From Nitrosotalea sp. (lineage in GTDB: Archaea > Thermoproteota > Nitrososphaeria > Nitrososphaerales > Nitrosopumilaceae), in the NCBI GenBank assembly GCA_022545805.1, contig JAKEIJ010000119.1, positions 1 through 5,074 of the forward strand: a DNA stretch of 5,074 bases, written 5' to 3'. Made by a program: the position numbers and the translations under genes. The notes under the pieces were generated by a model. The model was not told the DNA's origin and searched no databases. It was given only the letters and a program-made list of their open reading frames with translations. This document shows positions 1 through 5,074 of the stretch, piece by piece (the stretch's first letter is position 1; each line of letters opens with the position of its first letter).

Positions 1-1203
1 AAGGGCCTAATCAGGCAAAGCTTAGGGCTCAATGTATTCAAGGACGGAACAATCCGATATGATACAACAAATGCCCCACTATCACACTTCAAGCCCTCTT
101 GGGTTGGAACAACTCCAGAAAAACTAGTCGAGCTTGGTTACACTTATGATACAAACGGTAATCCACTGGTATCGTCTGATCAGCTAGTCGAGCTCAGAGT
201 ACAGGATGTGATAATTCCAAAAGAATGCGGAGACAGTCTTGTTTTCGTATGCCAATACATTGACCGAGAACTTGGAAAACTTTTTGGACGCCAGCCATAT
301 TACAATGTAAAAAGTACAGATGATCTTGTAGGACATTTGATAATCGGTCTTGCACCGCATACATCTGTTGGAATTGTCGGAAGAATAATCGGATATACAA
401 ATACCCAAGTCTGTCTTGGTACTGCAGTATGGCATTCTGCAAAAAGACGTGATGCTGATGGTGATGCAGATTCTATAATGTTGTTGATGGACAGTCTTCT
501 TAATTTCTCAAGATTATTCTTGTCTGCAAGAATTGGTGGATTGATGGATGCACCACTGCTTGTTCAGCCTATTGTAATTCCTCAAGAGGTGCAAAGACAG
601 GCTCACAACTTTGAGGTTGTCAAGGCATATCCACTCTCATTCTTTGAAGCCACTCTTAGAAGAGAGAAAGCAAGTGAGATAAAAGATGTCGAGATCTTAA
701 AATCAAGATTAGAGACAGAAAGACAATTTCTTGGCCATGACTTTACACATTTGACGTCAACACTTACCACCTCAAAATCAAGAAGCGCCTACTCTACACT
801 TGGTTCATTACTTGAGAAGCTTGACATGCAGATAAGGACTGCAGACATCATAAATGCAGTTGACCCAAGCGAAGTGGTCTCAATGGTGATGACAACTCAC
901 CTACTTCCAGATATAATGGGAAACCTCAGGGCTTATTCTGGCCAATCTTTCCGATGCACAGCATGTGGTGCAAGCTACAGAAGAGTTCCTCTTGCCGGAA
1001 AATGTCTAGAGTGCGGCAATAAACTAATCCAGACCATGACAAGACCTTCTGTGCAAAAATATCTCAAGCTTGCAAGAAGAATGCTTGGTAAGTATACAAT
1101 TTCTCCATATCTTAGAGGTCGTGTGCTTTCACTATTAGATGAACTTGAACTGGTATTTGGCAAAGAAGAAAGCAGCCAATCTATTCTTACAGACTTTGCC
1201 TAG
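1..1203 (+). CDS. polC: DNA polymerase II (family D) large subunit DP2, C-terminal part; 5' end outside window
   Basis: Catalytic large subunit of the archaeal replicative polymerase PolD, which works with the small exonuclease subunit DP1 and PCNA at the replication fork. The frame is open from base 1, so about 400 C-terminal residues are visible and the start lies upstream (complete family members exceed 1,000 residues). Residue numbers here count from base 1. The APHTSVGIVGRIIGYT block (about residues 118-133) leads into AKRRDADGDADS at about 147-158. Its DxDGD acidic residues (D151, D153, D155) match the two-barrel polymerase active site. A further family block, LLMDSLLNFSR, follows. A zinc ribbon has cysteines at 319, 322, 335 and 338 (CxxC-x12-CxxC). 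The last eight residues, QSILTDFA, resemble a PCNA-interacting (PIP) box. There is no intein at the active-site block, unlike some Pyrococcus homologues. The identification is very secure. The stop TAG (1201-1203) overlaps the convergent glyA stop. Confidence 0.96.
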   Translation, partial: KGLIRQSLGLNVFKDGTIRYDTTNAPLSHFKPSWVGTTPEKLVELGYTYDTNGNPLVSSDQLVELRVQDVIIPKECGDSLVFVCQYIDRELGKLFGRQPYYNVKSTDDLVGHLIIGLAPHTSVGIVGRIIGYTNTQVCLGTAVWHSAKRRDADGDADSIMLLMDSLLNFSRLFLSARIGGLMDAPLLVQPIVIPQEVQRQAHNFEVVKAYPLSFFEATLRREKASEIKDVEILKSRLETERQFLGHDFTHLTSTLTTSKSRSAYSTLGSLLEKLDMQIRTADIINAVDPSEVVSMVMTTHLLPDIMGNLRAYSGQSFRCTACGASYRRVPLAGKCLECGNKLIQTMTRPSVQKYLKLARRMLGKYTISPYLRGRVLSLLDELELVFGKEESSQSILTDFA

Positions 1204-2522
1204 CGAATCTTGATGTAATCATATCCGCCATGCTTGCTTTCAAAGCAATAGCGAACCTTCTGAAAGTCTTTTCTAAATTTCTTGACATCTGATGCAATCT
1301 TTTTCTTGTCTTTTTTATCTACAACTACTTTTTTGATAAACTCTGCTACTTCTTCCATGTCAGATGTTTTCATGCCAAGTCGTGTGAGTTCTGCAACACC
1401 AAGTCTTATTCCACCTGGATGGAAATAGTTTCGTCCAGCCTTGATGTCTCCTGGAATGAGTTGTCTGTTTATGATGATGTTTGCCTTTTCAAGATCTGCC
1501 TCGATTGTTCCACCGTCACCAAATGAAAGTACGTTTACAACTATCTGGTGAGATTTTGTAAATCCACGTTTTTCACCAAGTACAGAGAAACCATACGAAT
1601 TCAGTGACTCTGCAAGTGCTTTTGCATTCTTTATGACTTGGGCTGCATATTTTTTGCCAAACTCTAACATCTCTGCATAAGCAATTGCCTTTCCTGCCAT
1701 GTGGTGCAAGTGGTGATTGCTGGTCATTCCTGGGAATGTTGCCTTTTTGATACTCTCACCATATTTTTCAAATGAGCAGACCATTCCACCCTGAGGACCA
1801 AACAAAGTCTTATGAGTACTCATTGTCATTGCATCTGCACCTTCTCTTAGCGGATCCTGGAACTGTCCACCTGCAATGAGTCCTGCAACGTGTGCACCGT
1901 CATAATTGACAAACATATTGTAACTTTTCAGAAAATCTGCAAGTTCCTTTACTGGGTGTGGGAACAAGAAAACTGAACCTCCAAACATTGCTAATTTAGG
2001 AATCTTGCCAGCTTTTTCAAGCTCCTTTACTTTTTCTTTTGTCTTGTCAACATCAATTGTCATCTCTTCGGCATCAAATGGATAGAATTCAATATCTAAT
2101 CCATGGACAAGGCCTGCAGTACCTGCATGCTCTTTCTTGCCGTGTGATATGTGACCACCAGATGGAATTGAAGGAGCAAGCATGACATCGCCTGGATTTG
2201 TAAATGCAGAATAGATAGCCAAGTTTGCAACTACACCAGAAATTGGCCTTACATCAACAAACTCTGCCTTGAATAATTTTTTTGCAAGTGCCATGCACTT
2301 GAACTCTACTTCATCAATGTAGACACATCCAGCATAGACCCGCTCGCCAGGCCAGCCTTCTGCATATCTATTAGCAAAGTCTGAAACTGTTGCCTCTCGG
2401 ACTGCCGGACTGGTAACATTTTCACTTGCAATTAGAGGAATTGAATTTGCAAACCACTCATTGTGCGTTTTTAGCAGTTTAAGCACTTCATCGTAAGATG
2501 ATCGCGGTGAAGAACGAGACAT
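1200..2522 (-). CDS. glyA: Serine hydroxymethyltransferase (glycine hydroxymethyltransferase)
   Basis: Cytosolic PLP-dependent enzyme that interconverts serine and glycine while passing a one-carbon unit to or from a pterin carrier (tetrahydrofolate, or a methanopterin-type carrier in some archaea; which one is used here cannot be seen). The 440-residue length is normal for the family. Visible motifs in order: LIASENVTSP (30-39), GWPGERVYAGCVYID (56-70), SGGHISHG with H124 near the cofactor, YDGAHVAG (207-214) with D208 expected to contact the PLP ring nitrogen and H211, STHKTLFGPQGG (235-246) with K238 as the Schiff-base lysine, and GGIRLG (370-375) with R373 as the expected substrate-carboxylate arginine. 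All key residues are present. The C-terminus is lysine-rich (about 397-422). The ATG at 2522 is chosen because the family N-terminus fits and a TATA-like box lies about 28 nt upstream, implying a leaderless or nearly leaderless mRNA. It is divergent from the thermosome gene and convergent with DP2, overlapping it by 4 nt. Confidence 0.97.
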   Translation of the reverse strand: MSRSSPRSSYDEVLKLLKTHNEWFANSIPLIASENVTSPAVREATVSDFANRYAEGWPGERVYAGCVYIDEVEFKCMALAKKLFKAEFVDVRPISGVVANLAIYSAFTNPGDVMLAPSIPSGGHISHGKKEHAGTAGLVHGLDIEFYPFDAEEMTIDVDKTKEKVKELEKAGKIPKLAMFGGSVFLFPHPVKELADFLKSYNMFVNYDGAHVAGLIAGGQFQDPLREGADAMTMSTHKTLFGPQGGMVCSFEKYGESIKKATFPGMTSNHHLHHMAGKAIAYAEMLEFGKKYAAQVIKNAKALAESLNSYGFSVLGEKRGFTKSHQIVVNVLSFGDGGTIEADLEKANIIINRQLIPGDIKAGRNYFHPGGIRLGVAELTRLGMKTSDMEEVAEFIKKVVVDKKDKKKIASDVKKFRKDFQKVRYCFESKHGGYDYIKIR

Positions 2523-2543
2523 ATCTAGTTCCGCCAGTTTTCC

Positions 2544-2554
2544 TAATTTAAAAA
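2544..2554 (-). promoter_or_regulatory. Candidate TATA box for glyA
   Basis: On the minus strand this reads TTTTTAAATTA, close to the archaeal TATA consensus. Its centre is about 28 nt upstream of the glyA ATG, so transcription would begin within a few bases of the start codon. No Shine-Dalgarno-like GGAGG or GGTG lies before the ATG, which fits leaderless translation. This was read by eye, without experimental data. Confidence 0.55.
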
Positions 2555-2565
2555 CATCGGAAATG

Positions 2566-2585
2566 TTGAAAATTATCTATTTCAA
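2566..2585. promoter_or_regulatory. Inverted repeat in the glyA-thermosome divergent promoter region (possible operator)
   Basis: TTGAAA (2566-2571) and TTTCAA (2580-2585) form a perfect 6-bp inverted repeat around an 8-bp AT-rich spacer. The half-site spacing of about 14 bp centre to centre and the position between the two candidate TATA boxes would suit a dimeric DNA-binding regulator. Short AT-rich repeats also occur by chance, and no known archaeal regulator site is matched with certainty. Confidence 0.3.
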
Positions 2586-2611
2586 GTGTAAAGGGTTTTG
2601 ATCTCATAAGA

Positions 2612-2619
2612 CATAATAA
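2612..2619 (+). promoter_or_regulatory. Candidate TATA box for the thermosome gene
   Basis: CATAATAA is centred about 28 nt upstream of the thermosome ATG (2643), the spacing expected for a leaderless archaeal transcript. It is an imperfect TATA match. A second candidate, TTATCTAT at 2573-2580, would give a leader of roughly 40 nt, but no Shine-Dalgarno sequence sits at a useful distance from the ATG, so the closer box is preferred. Confidence 0.4.
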
Positions 2620-2642
2620 GGGAAAATCGACCTCTTGCAAAT

Positions 2643-4343
2643 ATGTCGATTCAGTCTTCATCTAATGGAATACCCGTAGTTATTCTAAAAGACGGTGCTC
2701 AGCAGACCAAGGGTCGTGACGCACAGAAAAACAATATCGCAGCAGCAAAATTAATTGCTGAAATTGTTCATTCAAGTCTTGGCCCACGTGGAATGGACAA
2801 GATGCTTGTTGATTCACTTGGAGACGTTACAATTACAAACGACGGTGCTACTATACTAAAAGAAATTGATGTCCAACATCCAGCTGCAAAGATGCTAGTA
2901 GAGATCTCAAAGGCAACTGACAATGAAGTCGGAGATGGAACAACATCTGCCGTAGTACTTGCAGGAGCATTATTGGAGAACGCAGAGACTTTGGTTTTGC
3001 AAGATGTGCATCCAACAATTATCGTTGATGGCTATAGAAAGGCTGCAATTAAGGCAGTAGAGCTCTTAGAAAAAATGGCAGACAAGGTTTCTGCAACTGA
3101 CAAGGACGTACTTGAGAGAATTGCAAGAACATCCATGCAGACAAAACTTGTCAGAAAAGACTCTGCAAGTCTAGCAGACATGATTGTAAAATCTGTACTT
3201 GCAGTAGCTGAAAAGAAAGATGACGGATATCTTGTTGATATTGATGATATTAAAGTAGAAAAGAAAGCTGGTGGCTCCATCAAGGACTGTGCAATTATCA
3301 AAGGAATAGTTCTTGACAAAGAGATTGTCCACAGCGGAATGCCAAAGAAAATTGATCATGCAAAGATTGCTCTAGTTAACAATGCACTTGAGATTGACAA
3401 GACAGAGTTTGATGCAAAGATAAACATCACAAACCCACAACAGATGAAATCATTTCTTGATGAAGAACAAAAAATGATTAAAAACATGGTGGACAAGGTG
3501 ATTGCTTCTGGAGCAAATGTTCTGTTCTGCCAAAAAGGAATTGATGACATGGCACAACACTACCTTGCAAAAGCAGGAATACTCACAGTAAGAAGAATAA
3601 AAGAAAGCGATATGACAAAGCTTGCCAAGGCAACAGGTGCCAGAATCATAAGTAATTTCGATGACTTGTTTGAAAAAGATCTAGGTTCTGCTGATCTAGT
3701 AGAAGAAAGAAAAGTAGAGACTGACAAATGGACCTTCGTTGAAGGCTGCAAGCATCCAAAGGCAGTTACACTTCTTCTAAGAGGCGGCTCACAAAGAGTA
3801 GTAGATGAGGTAGAGAGATCAGTACACGATGCATTGATGGTTGTAAAAGATGTAATGGAAAAACCATACATAGTAGCAGGCGGTGGTGCACCAGAAACTT
3901 ATGCTGCAACAAAACTACGAGAGTGGGCAAAAACACTAGAAGGCAGAGAACAACTTGCAGTAGAAAAATTTGCAGACTCTTTAGAAGTAATTCCAATTAC
4001 ACTTGCTGAGAATGCAGGAATGGATCCAATTGACACATTAGCATCATTACGATCAAAGCAACTCAAAGGAAACAAATGGACAGGAATTGATGTCATGAAA
4101 GCACAAGTTGCTAGCATGCATGCAAGCGATATCTTTGAGCCACTCTCTGTCAAGATCCAAATTATCACATGCGCAACAGAAGCAGCATCTATGATTCTTA
4201 GAATCGATGATGTCATTGCCACTGCAAAATCTGCAGGAGGACCACCGCCAGGAGCAGAAGGTATGGGTGGAATGGGAGGAATGCCTGGTATGGGAGGCAT
4301 GGGCGGAATGGGTGGTATGGGCATGCCTGGCATGGATATGTAA
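2643..4343 (+). CDS. thsA: Thermosome subunit (archaeal group II chaperonin)
   Basis: Subunit of the cytosolic double-ring ATP-driven chaperonin (CCT/TRiC family), which encloses and folds client proteins using a built-in lid. At 566 residues it is full length. ATPase motifs run in order: [11 protein letters not shown] (45-55), TNDGATIL (65-72), the phosphate-binding GDGTT (97-101), HDAL with D396 in the catalytic-aspartate position, and VAGGGAPE (411-418). The equatorial domain is split across both ends, with [15 protein letters not shown] near 511-525, and the apical substrate-binding and lid region lies about 210-370. The protein ends in a 27-residue Gly-Met tail. The ATG at 2643 gives the usual short N-terminal extension ahead of the conserved [13 protein letters not shown] block. 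Subunit type (alpha, beta or other) cannot be assigned without alignment, so the symbol is generic. It has its own promoter and is divergent from glyA. Confidence 0.97.
   Translation: MSIQSSSNGIPVVILKDGAQQTKGRDAQKNNIAAAKLIAEIVHSSLGPRGMDKMLVDSLGDVTITNDGATILKEIDVQHPAAKMLVEISKATDNEVGDGTTSAVVLAGALLENAETLVLQDVHPTIIVDGYRKAAIKAVELLEKMADKVSATDKDVLERIARTSMQTKLVRKDSASLADMIVKSVLAVAEKKDDGYLVDIDDIKVEKKAGGSIKDCAIIKGIVLDKEIVHSGMPKKIDHAKIALVNNALEIDKTEFDAKINITNPQQMKSFLDEEQKMIKNMVDKVIASGANVLFCQKGIDDMAQHYLAKAGILTVRRIKESDMTKLAKATGARIISNFDDLFEKDLGSADLVEERKVETDKWTFVEGCKHPKAVTLLLRGGSQRVVDEVERSVHDALMVVKDVMEKPYIVAGGGAPETYAATKLREWAKTLEGREQLAVEKFADSLEVIPITLAENAGMDPIDTLASLRSKQLKGNKWTGIDVMKAQVASMHASDIFEPLSVKIQIITCATEAASMILRIDDVIATAKSAGGPPPGAEGMGGMGGMPGMGGMGGMGGMGMPGMDM
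4260..4340 (+). repeat. Gly-Met-rich coding repeat at the thermosome C-terminus
   Basis: This covers residues 540-566 of the chaperonin. They are built from GGM and PGM units: 14 Gly, 10 Met, 2 Pro and 1 Asp. At DNA level it is a degenerate array of GGN-GGN-ATG codons. Such tails occur in some archaeal thermosomes and, independently, in bacterial GroEL, where they are flexible and project into the folding cavity. The varied glycine codons (GGT, GGA, GGC) suggest the protein sequence is under selection rather than being a recent DNA expansion. Confidence 0.8.
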
Positions 4344-4365
4344 CTAACGGGTTCAACATTTCTCT

Positions 4366-4377
4366 CAAAGTTTATTT
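4366..4377 (+). promoter_or_regulatory. Candidate BRE/TATA promoter of the small membrane protein gene
   Basis: CAAAG (4366-4370), an A-rich BRE-like element, is followed directly by TTTATTT (4371-4377). The TATA centre is about 26 nt upstream of the ATG at 4400, as expected for a leaderless archaeal message. It argues for transcription separate from the thermosome gene and for the ATG at 4400 over the in-frame TTG at 4376, which lies inside this box. Confidence 0.55.
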
Positions 4378-4399
4378 GACTAATCCAGATAGGAATTCT

Positions 4400-4678
4400 A
4401 TGCAAATAGGTGGAACCAAAATTCTAACTGGTGCAAGATATATCTATCTTGTAGCATTCTTTGCATTGCTATCCGGACTGTTCTATCCTATAATCACACA
4501 CAGTAGCTGGGATCTAGTTATTTCAGGAACTCTGATTCTCTTTGTGGGTCTTGCAGGAACTGTTACAATTTACAAAGCAGCTACAGCTGAAAAACACAAG
4601 AAAGCCTATCTCATTATTGGTTTGGTAATTACATCCGTTGCATTATTCCTTGTGTACGGTGCAATTGGAAGAATCTAG
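4400..4678 (+). CDS. Small three-helix membrane protein of unknown function
   Basis: I do not recognise this 92-residue protein. It has three clear hydrophobic segments: about 14-32 (from YIYLVAFFALLSG), 38-58 (from DLVISGTLILFVG) and 69-89 (from AYLIIGLVITSVA). K7 and R13 precede helix 1, and a basic loop (about 59-68, with EKHKK) joins helices 2 and 3. The positive-inside rule therefore predicts the N-terminus in the cytoplasm and the C-terminus outside. There are no cysteines, no metal-site motif and no cleavable signal peptide. The ATG at 4400 is preferred because a TATA-like box ends 22 nt before it; an in-frame TTG at 4376 would add eight residues but falls within that box. It begins 56 bp after the thermosome stop on the same strand. 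The coding frame is believable from its regular hydrophobic pattern and lack of a better frame. No function is assigned. Confidence 0.75.
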   Translation: MQIGGTKILTGARYIYLVAFFALLSGLFYPIITHSSWDLVISGTLILFVGLAGTVTIYKAATAEKHKKAYLIIGLVITSVALFLVYGAIGRI

Positions 4679-4681
4679 ATT

Positions 4682-4695
4682 TTCAATTTTTGAAT
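4682..4695 (+). terminator. Possible terminator after the small membrane protein gene
   Basis: Just after the stop codon the sequence is T-rich (ATTTTCAATTTTTGAA). It includes a weak hairpin, TTCAA/TTGAA, with a 3-nt loop at 4682-4694. Archaeal RNA polymerase often stops at T-runs without a strong hairpin. The 77-bp spacer (4679-4755) separates convergent genes, so a termination signal is expected. The hairpin is short and could be incidental. Confidence 0.35.
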
Positions 4696-4755
4696 AAATC
4701 TTAACAATCTGCATTATTCAAATGCTCATGCACAAACAGCCCAAAATTTTCCTAT

Positions 4756-5074
4756 TTAGATATCAAAATAAAGATAGAACTCGTGTGGATGAGGTCTTAT
4801 TGAGATCTCATGATCATCTGCTCTTTCTATCTCAATTATTTTATCGATTGTCTCGTTTGAGAATATTGGAGCAAGGAACTTTCTGTCACTTTCAAGCTCA
4901 TCTAATGCCTCTCCCAAAGTTGCAGGCAAGTCATTGATTCCTTTTGCAACTCGCTGTGCTTTGGTCATCTTGTAAATGTCCTCATAGATTGCGTCACCTG
5001 GATCCATCTTCTTTTTGATTCCATCTAGTCCTGCTGCCTGTACTGCTGCAAATACTAGATATGGATTTGATGAT
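4756..5074 (-). CDS. glnA: Glutamine synthetase type I, C-terminal part; 5' end outside window
   Basis: Glutamine synthetase makes glutamine from glutamate, ammonia and ATP as a cytosolic dodecamer and is the main entry of ammonium into biomass. Only the last 105 residues are visible; the frame stays open to the right edge. The signature starts SSNPYLVFAAVQAAGLDGIK, continues with KMDPGDAIYEDIY, then an LGEALDELESD block, and ends RPHPHEFYLYFDI. This is the C-terminal region of GSI, and its end closely resembles the E. coli-type (GSI-beta) ending TPHPVEFELYY. The tyrosine in EDIYKM lines up with the residue that is adenylylated in enteric enzymes, though the flanking residues differ. The ATP- and metal-binding residues lie outside the window, so integrity cannot be judged. 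It is convergent with the small membrane protein gene, with a 77-bp gap. Confidence 0.95.
   Translation of the reverse strand, partial: SSNPYLVFAAVQAAGLDGIKKKMDPGDAIYEDIYKMTKAQRVAKGINDLPATLGEALDELESDRKFLAPIFSNETIDKIIEIERADDHEISIRPHPHEFYLYFDI

Noticed and set aside
184..442. Two overlapping open frames on the - strand opposite DP2
   Set aside because: They lie wholly within the well-conserved DP2 coding region, and their translations look like no known protein and lack a promoter.
430..480. Possible intein at the DP2 active-site block, a known insertion site in Pyrococcus
   Set aside because: The conserved block is read without interruption, and there is no Cys/Ser-start splicing domain or HN-Cys/Ser end.
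3032..3871. Several short - strand open frames inside the thermosome gene
   Set aside because: All are mirrored by the conserved chaperonin frame and show Ser/Phe-rich shadow composition.
3899..4405. A 168-codon open frame antisense to the thermosome 3' end, with a proline/isoleucine-rich repeat
   Set aside because: The Pro-Ile-Met pattern is just the reverse complement of the Gly-Met codon array. The thermosome frame is unmistakable, and no promoter or family supports the antisense frame.
4672..4681. Perfect 10-bp palindrome AATCTAGATT over the stop codon of the small membrane protein gene
   Set aside because: It is short and partly forced by the Ile-stop codons. No second copy or partner site was seen, so I do not call it a regulatory or attachment site.
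4722..4937. A 71-codon + strand open frame near the right end
   Set aside because: Most of it is antisense to the conserved C-terminus of glutamine synthetase, and its composition is that of a shadow frame.
1..5074. CRISPR arrays, tRNA or rRNA genes, insertion sequences, prophage or defence genes
   Set aside because: No spaced direct repeats, cloverleaf-like sequence, transposase motifs or terminal inverted repeats were seen. Nearly all of the window is occupied by five ordinary genes with small spacers.

Overview
The window reads as a chromosomal, core-gene segment of an archaeon, most likely a member of the Thaumarchaeota (Nitrososphaerota, the ammonia-oxidising lineage). The reasons are the gene set (family D DNA polymerase large subunit, archaeal-type serine hydroxymethyltransferase, group II chaperonin, type I glutamine synthetase), a moderate-to-low GC content (about 40% by eye), TATA-like boxes about 25-28 nt upstream of start codons with no Shine-Dalgarno sequences, and the style of the protein sequences. 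The exact genus cannot be read from the sequence alone.

Layout from left to right: (1) the 3' part of the PolD large subunit (DP2) gene on the + strand, open at the left edge and ending at 1203. It covers the catalytic DxDGD region, a C-terminal zinc ribbon and a PCNA-binding-like tail. (2) glyA (serine hydroxymethyltransferase) on the - strand, 2522 down to 1200. Its stop overlaps the DP2 stop inside one CTAG tetranucleotide. (3) A 120-bp divergent intergenic region (2523-2642) with candidate TATA boxes for both directions and a TTGAAA/TTTCAA inverted repeat between them. (4) A complete thermosome (group II chaperonin) gene on the + strand, 2643-4343, ending in a Gly-Met-rich tail. (5) A short gene at 4400-4678 (+) for an unrecognised 92-residue protein with three predicted membrane helices, which has its own TATA-like promoter. 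(6) A short AT-rich convergent spacer. (7) The 3' end of glutamine synthetase (glnA) on the - strand, running off the right edge.

The recognised genes serve DNA replication, one-carbon and glycine/serine metabolism, protein folding and nitrogen assimilation. They do not form one pathway. Strand changes and separate promoters suggest mostly single-gene transcription units rather than an operon. I found no mobile element, CRISPR array, RNA gene, prophage or defence locus. I see no convincing new multi-gene system. The items most worth a second look are the unknown membrane protein, the active-site variation and short tail in DP2, the stop-on-stop gene overlap, and the inverted repeat between the glyA and thermosome promoters.
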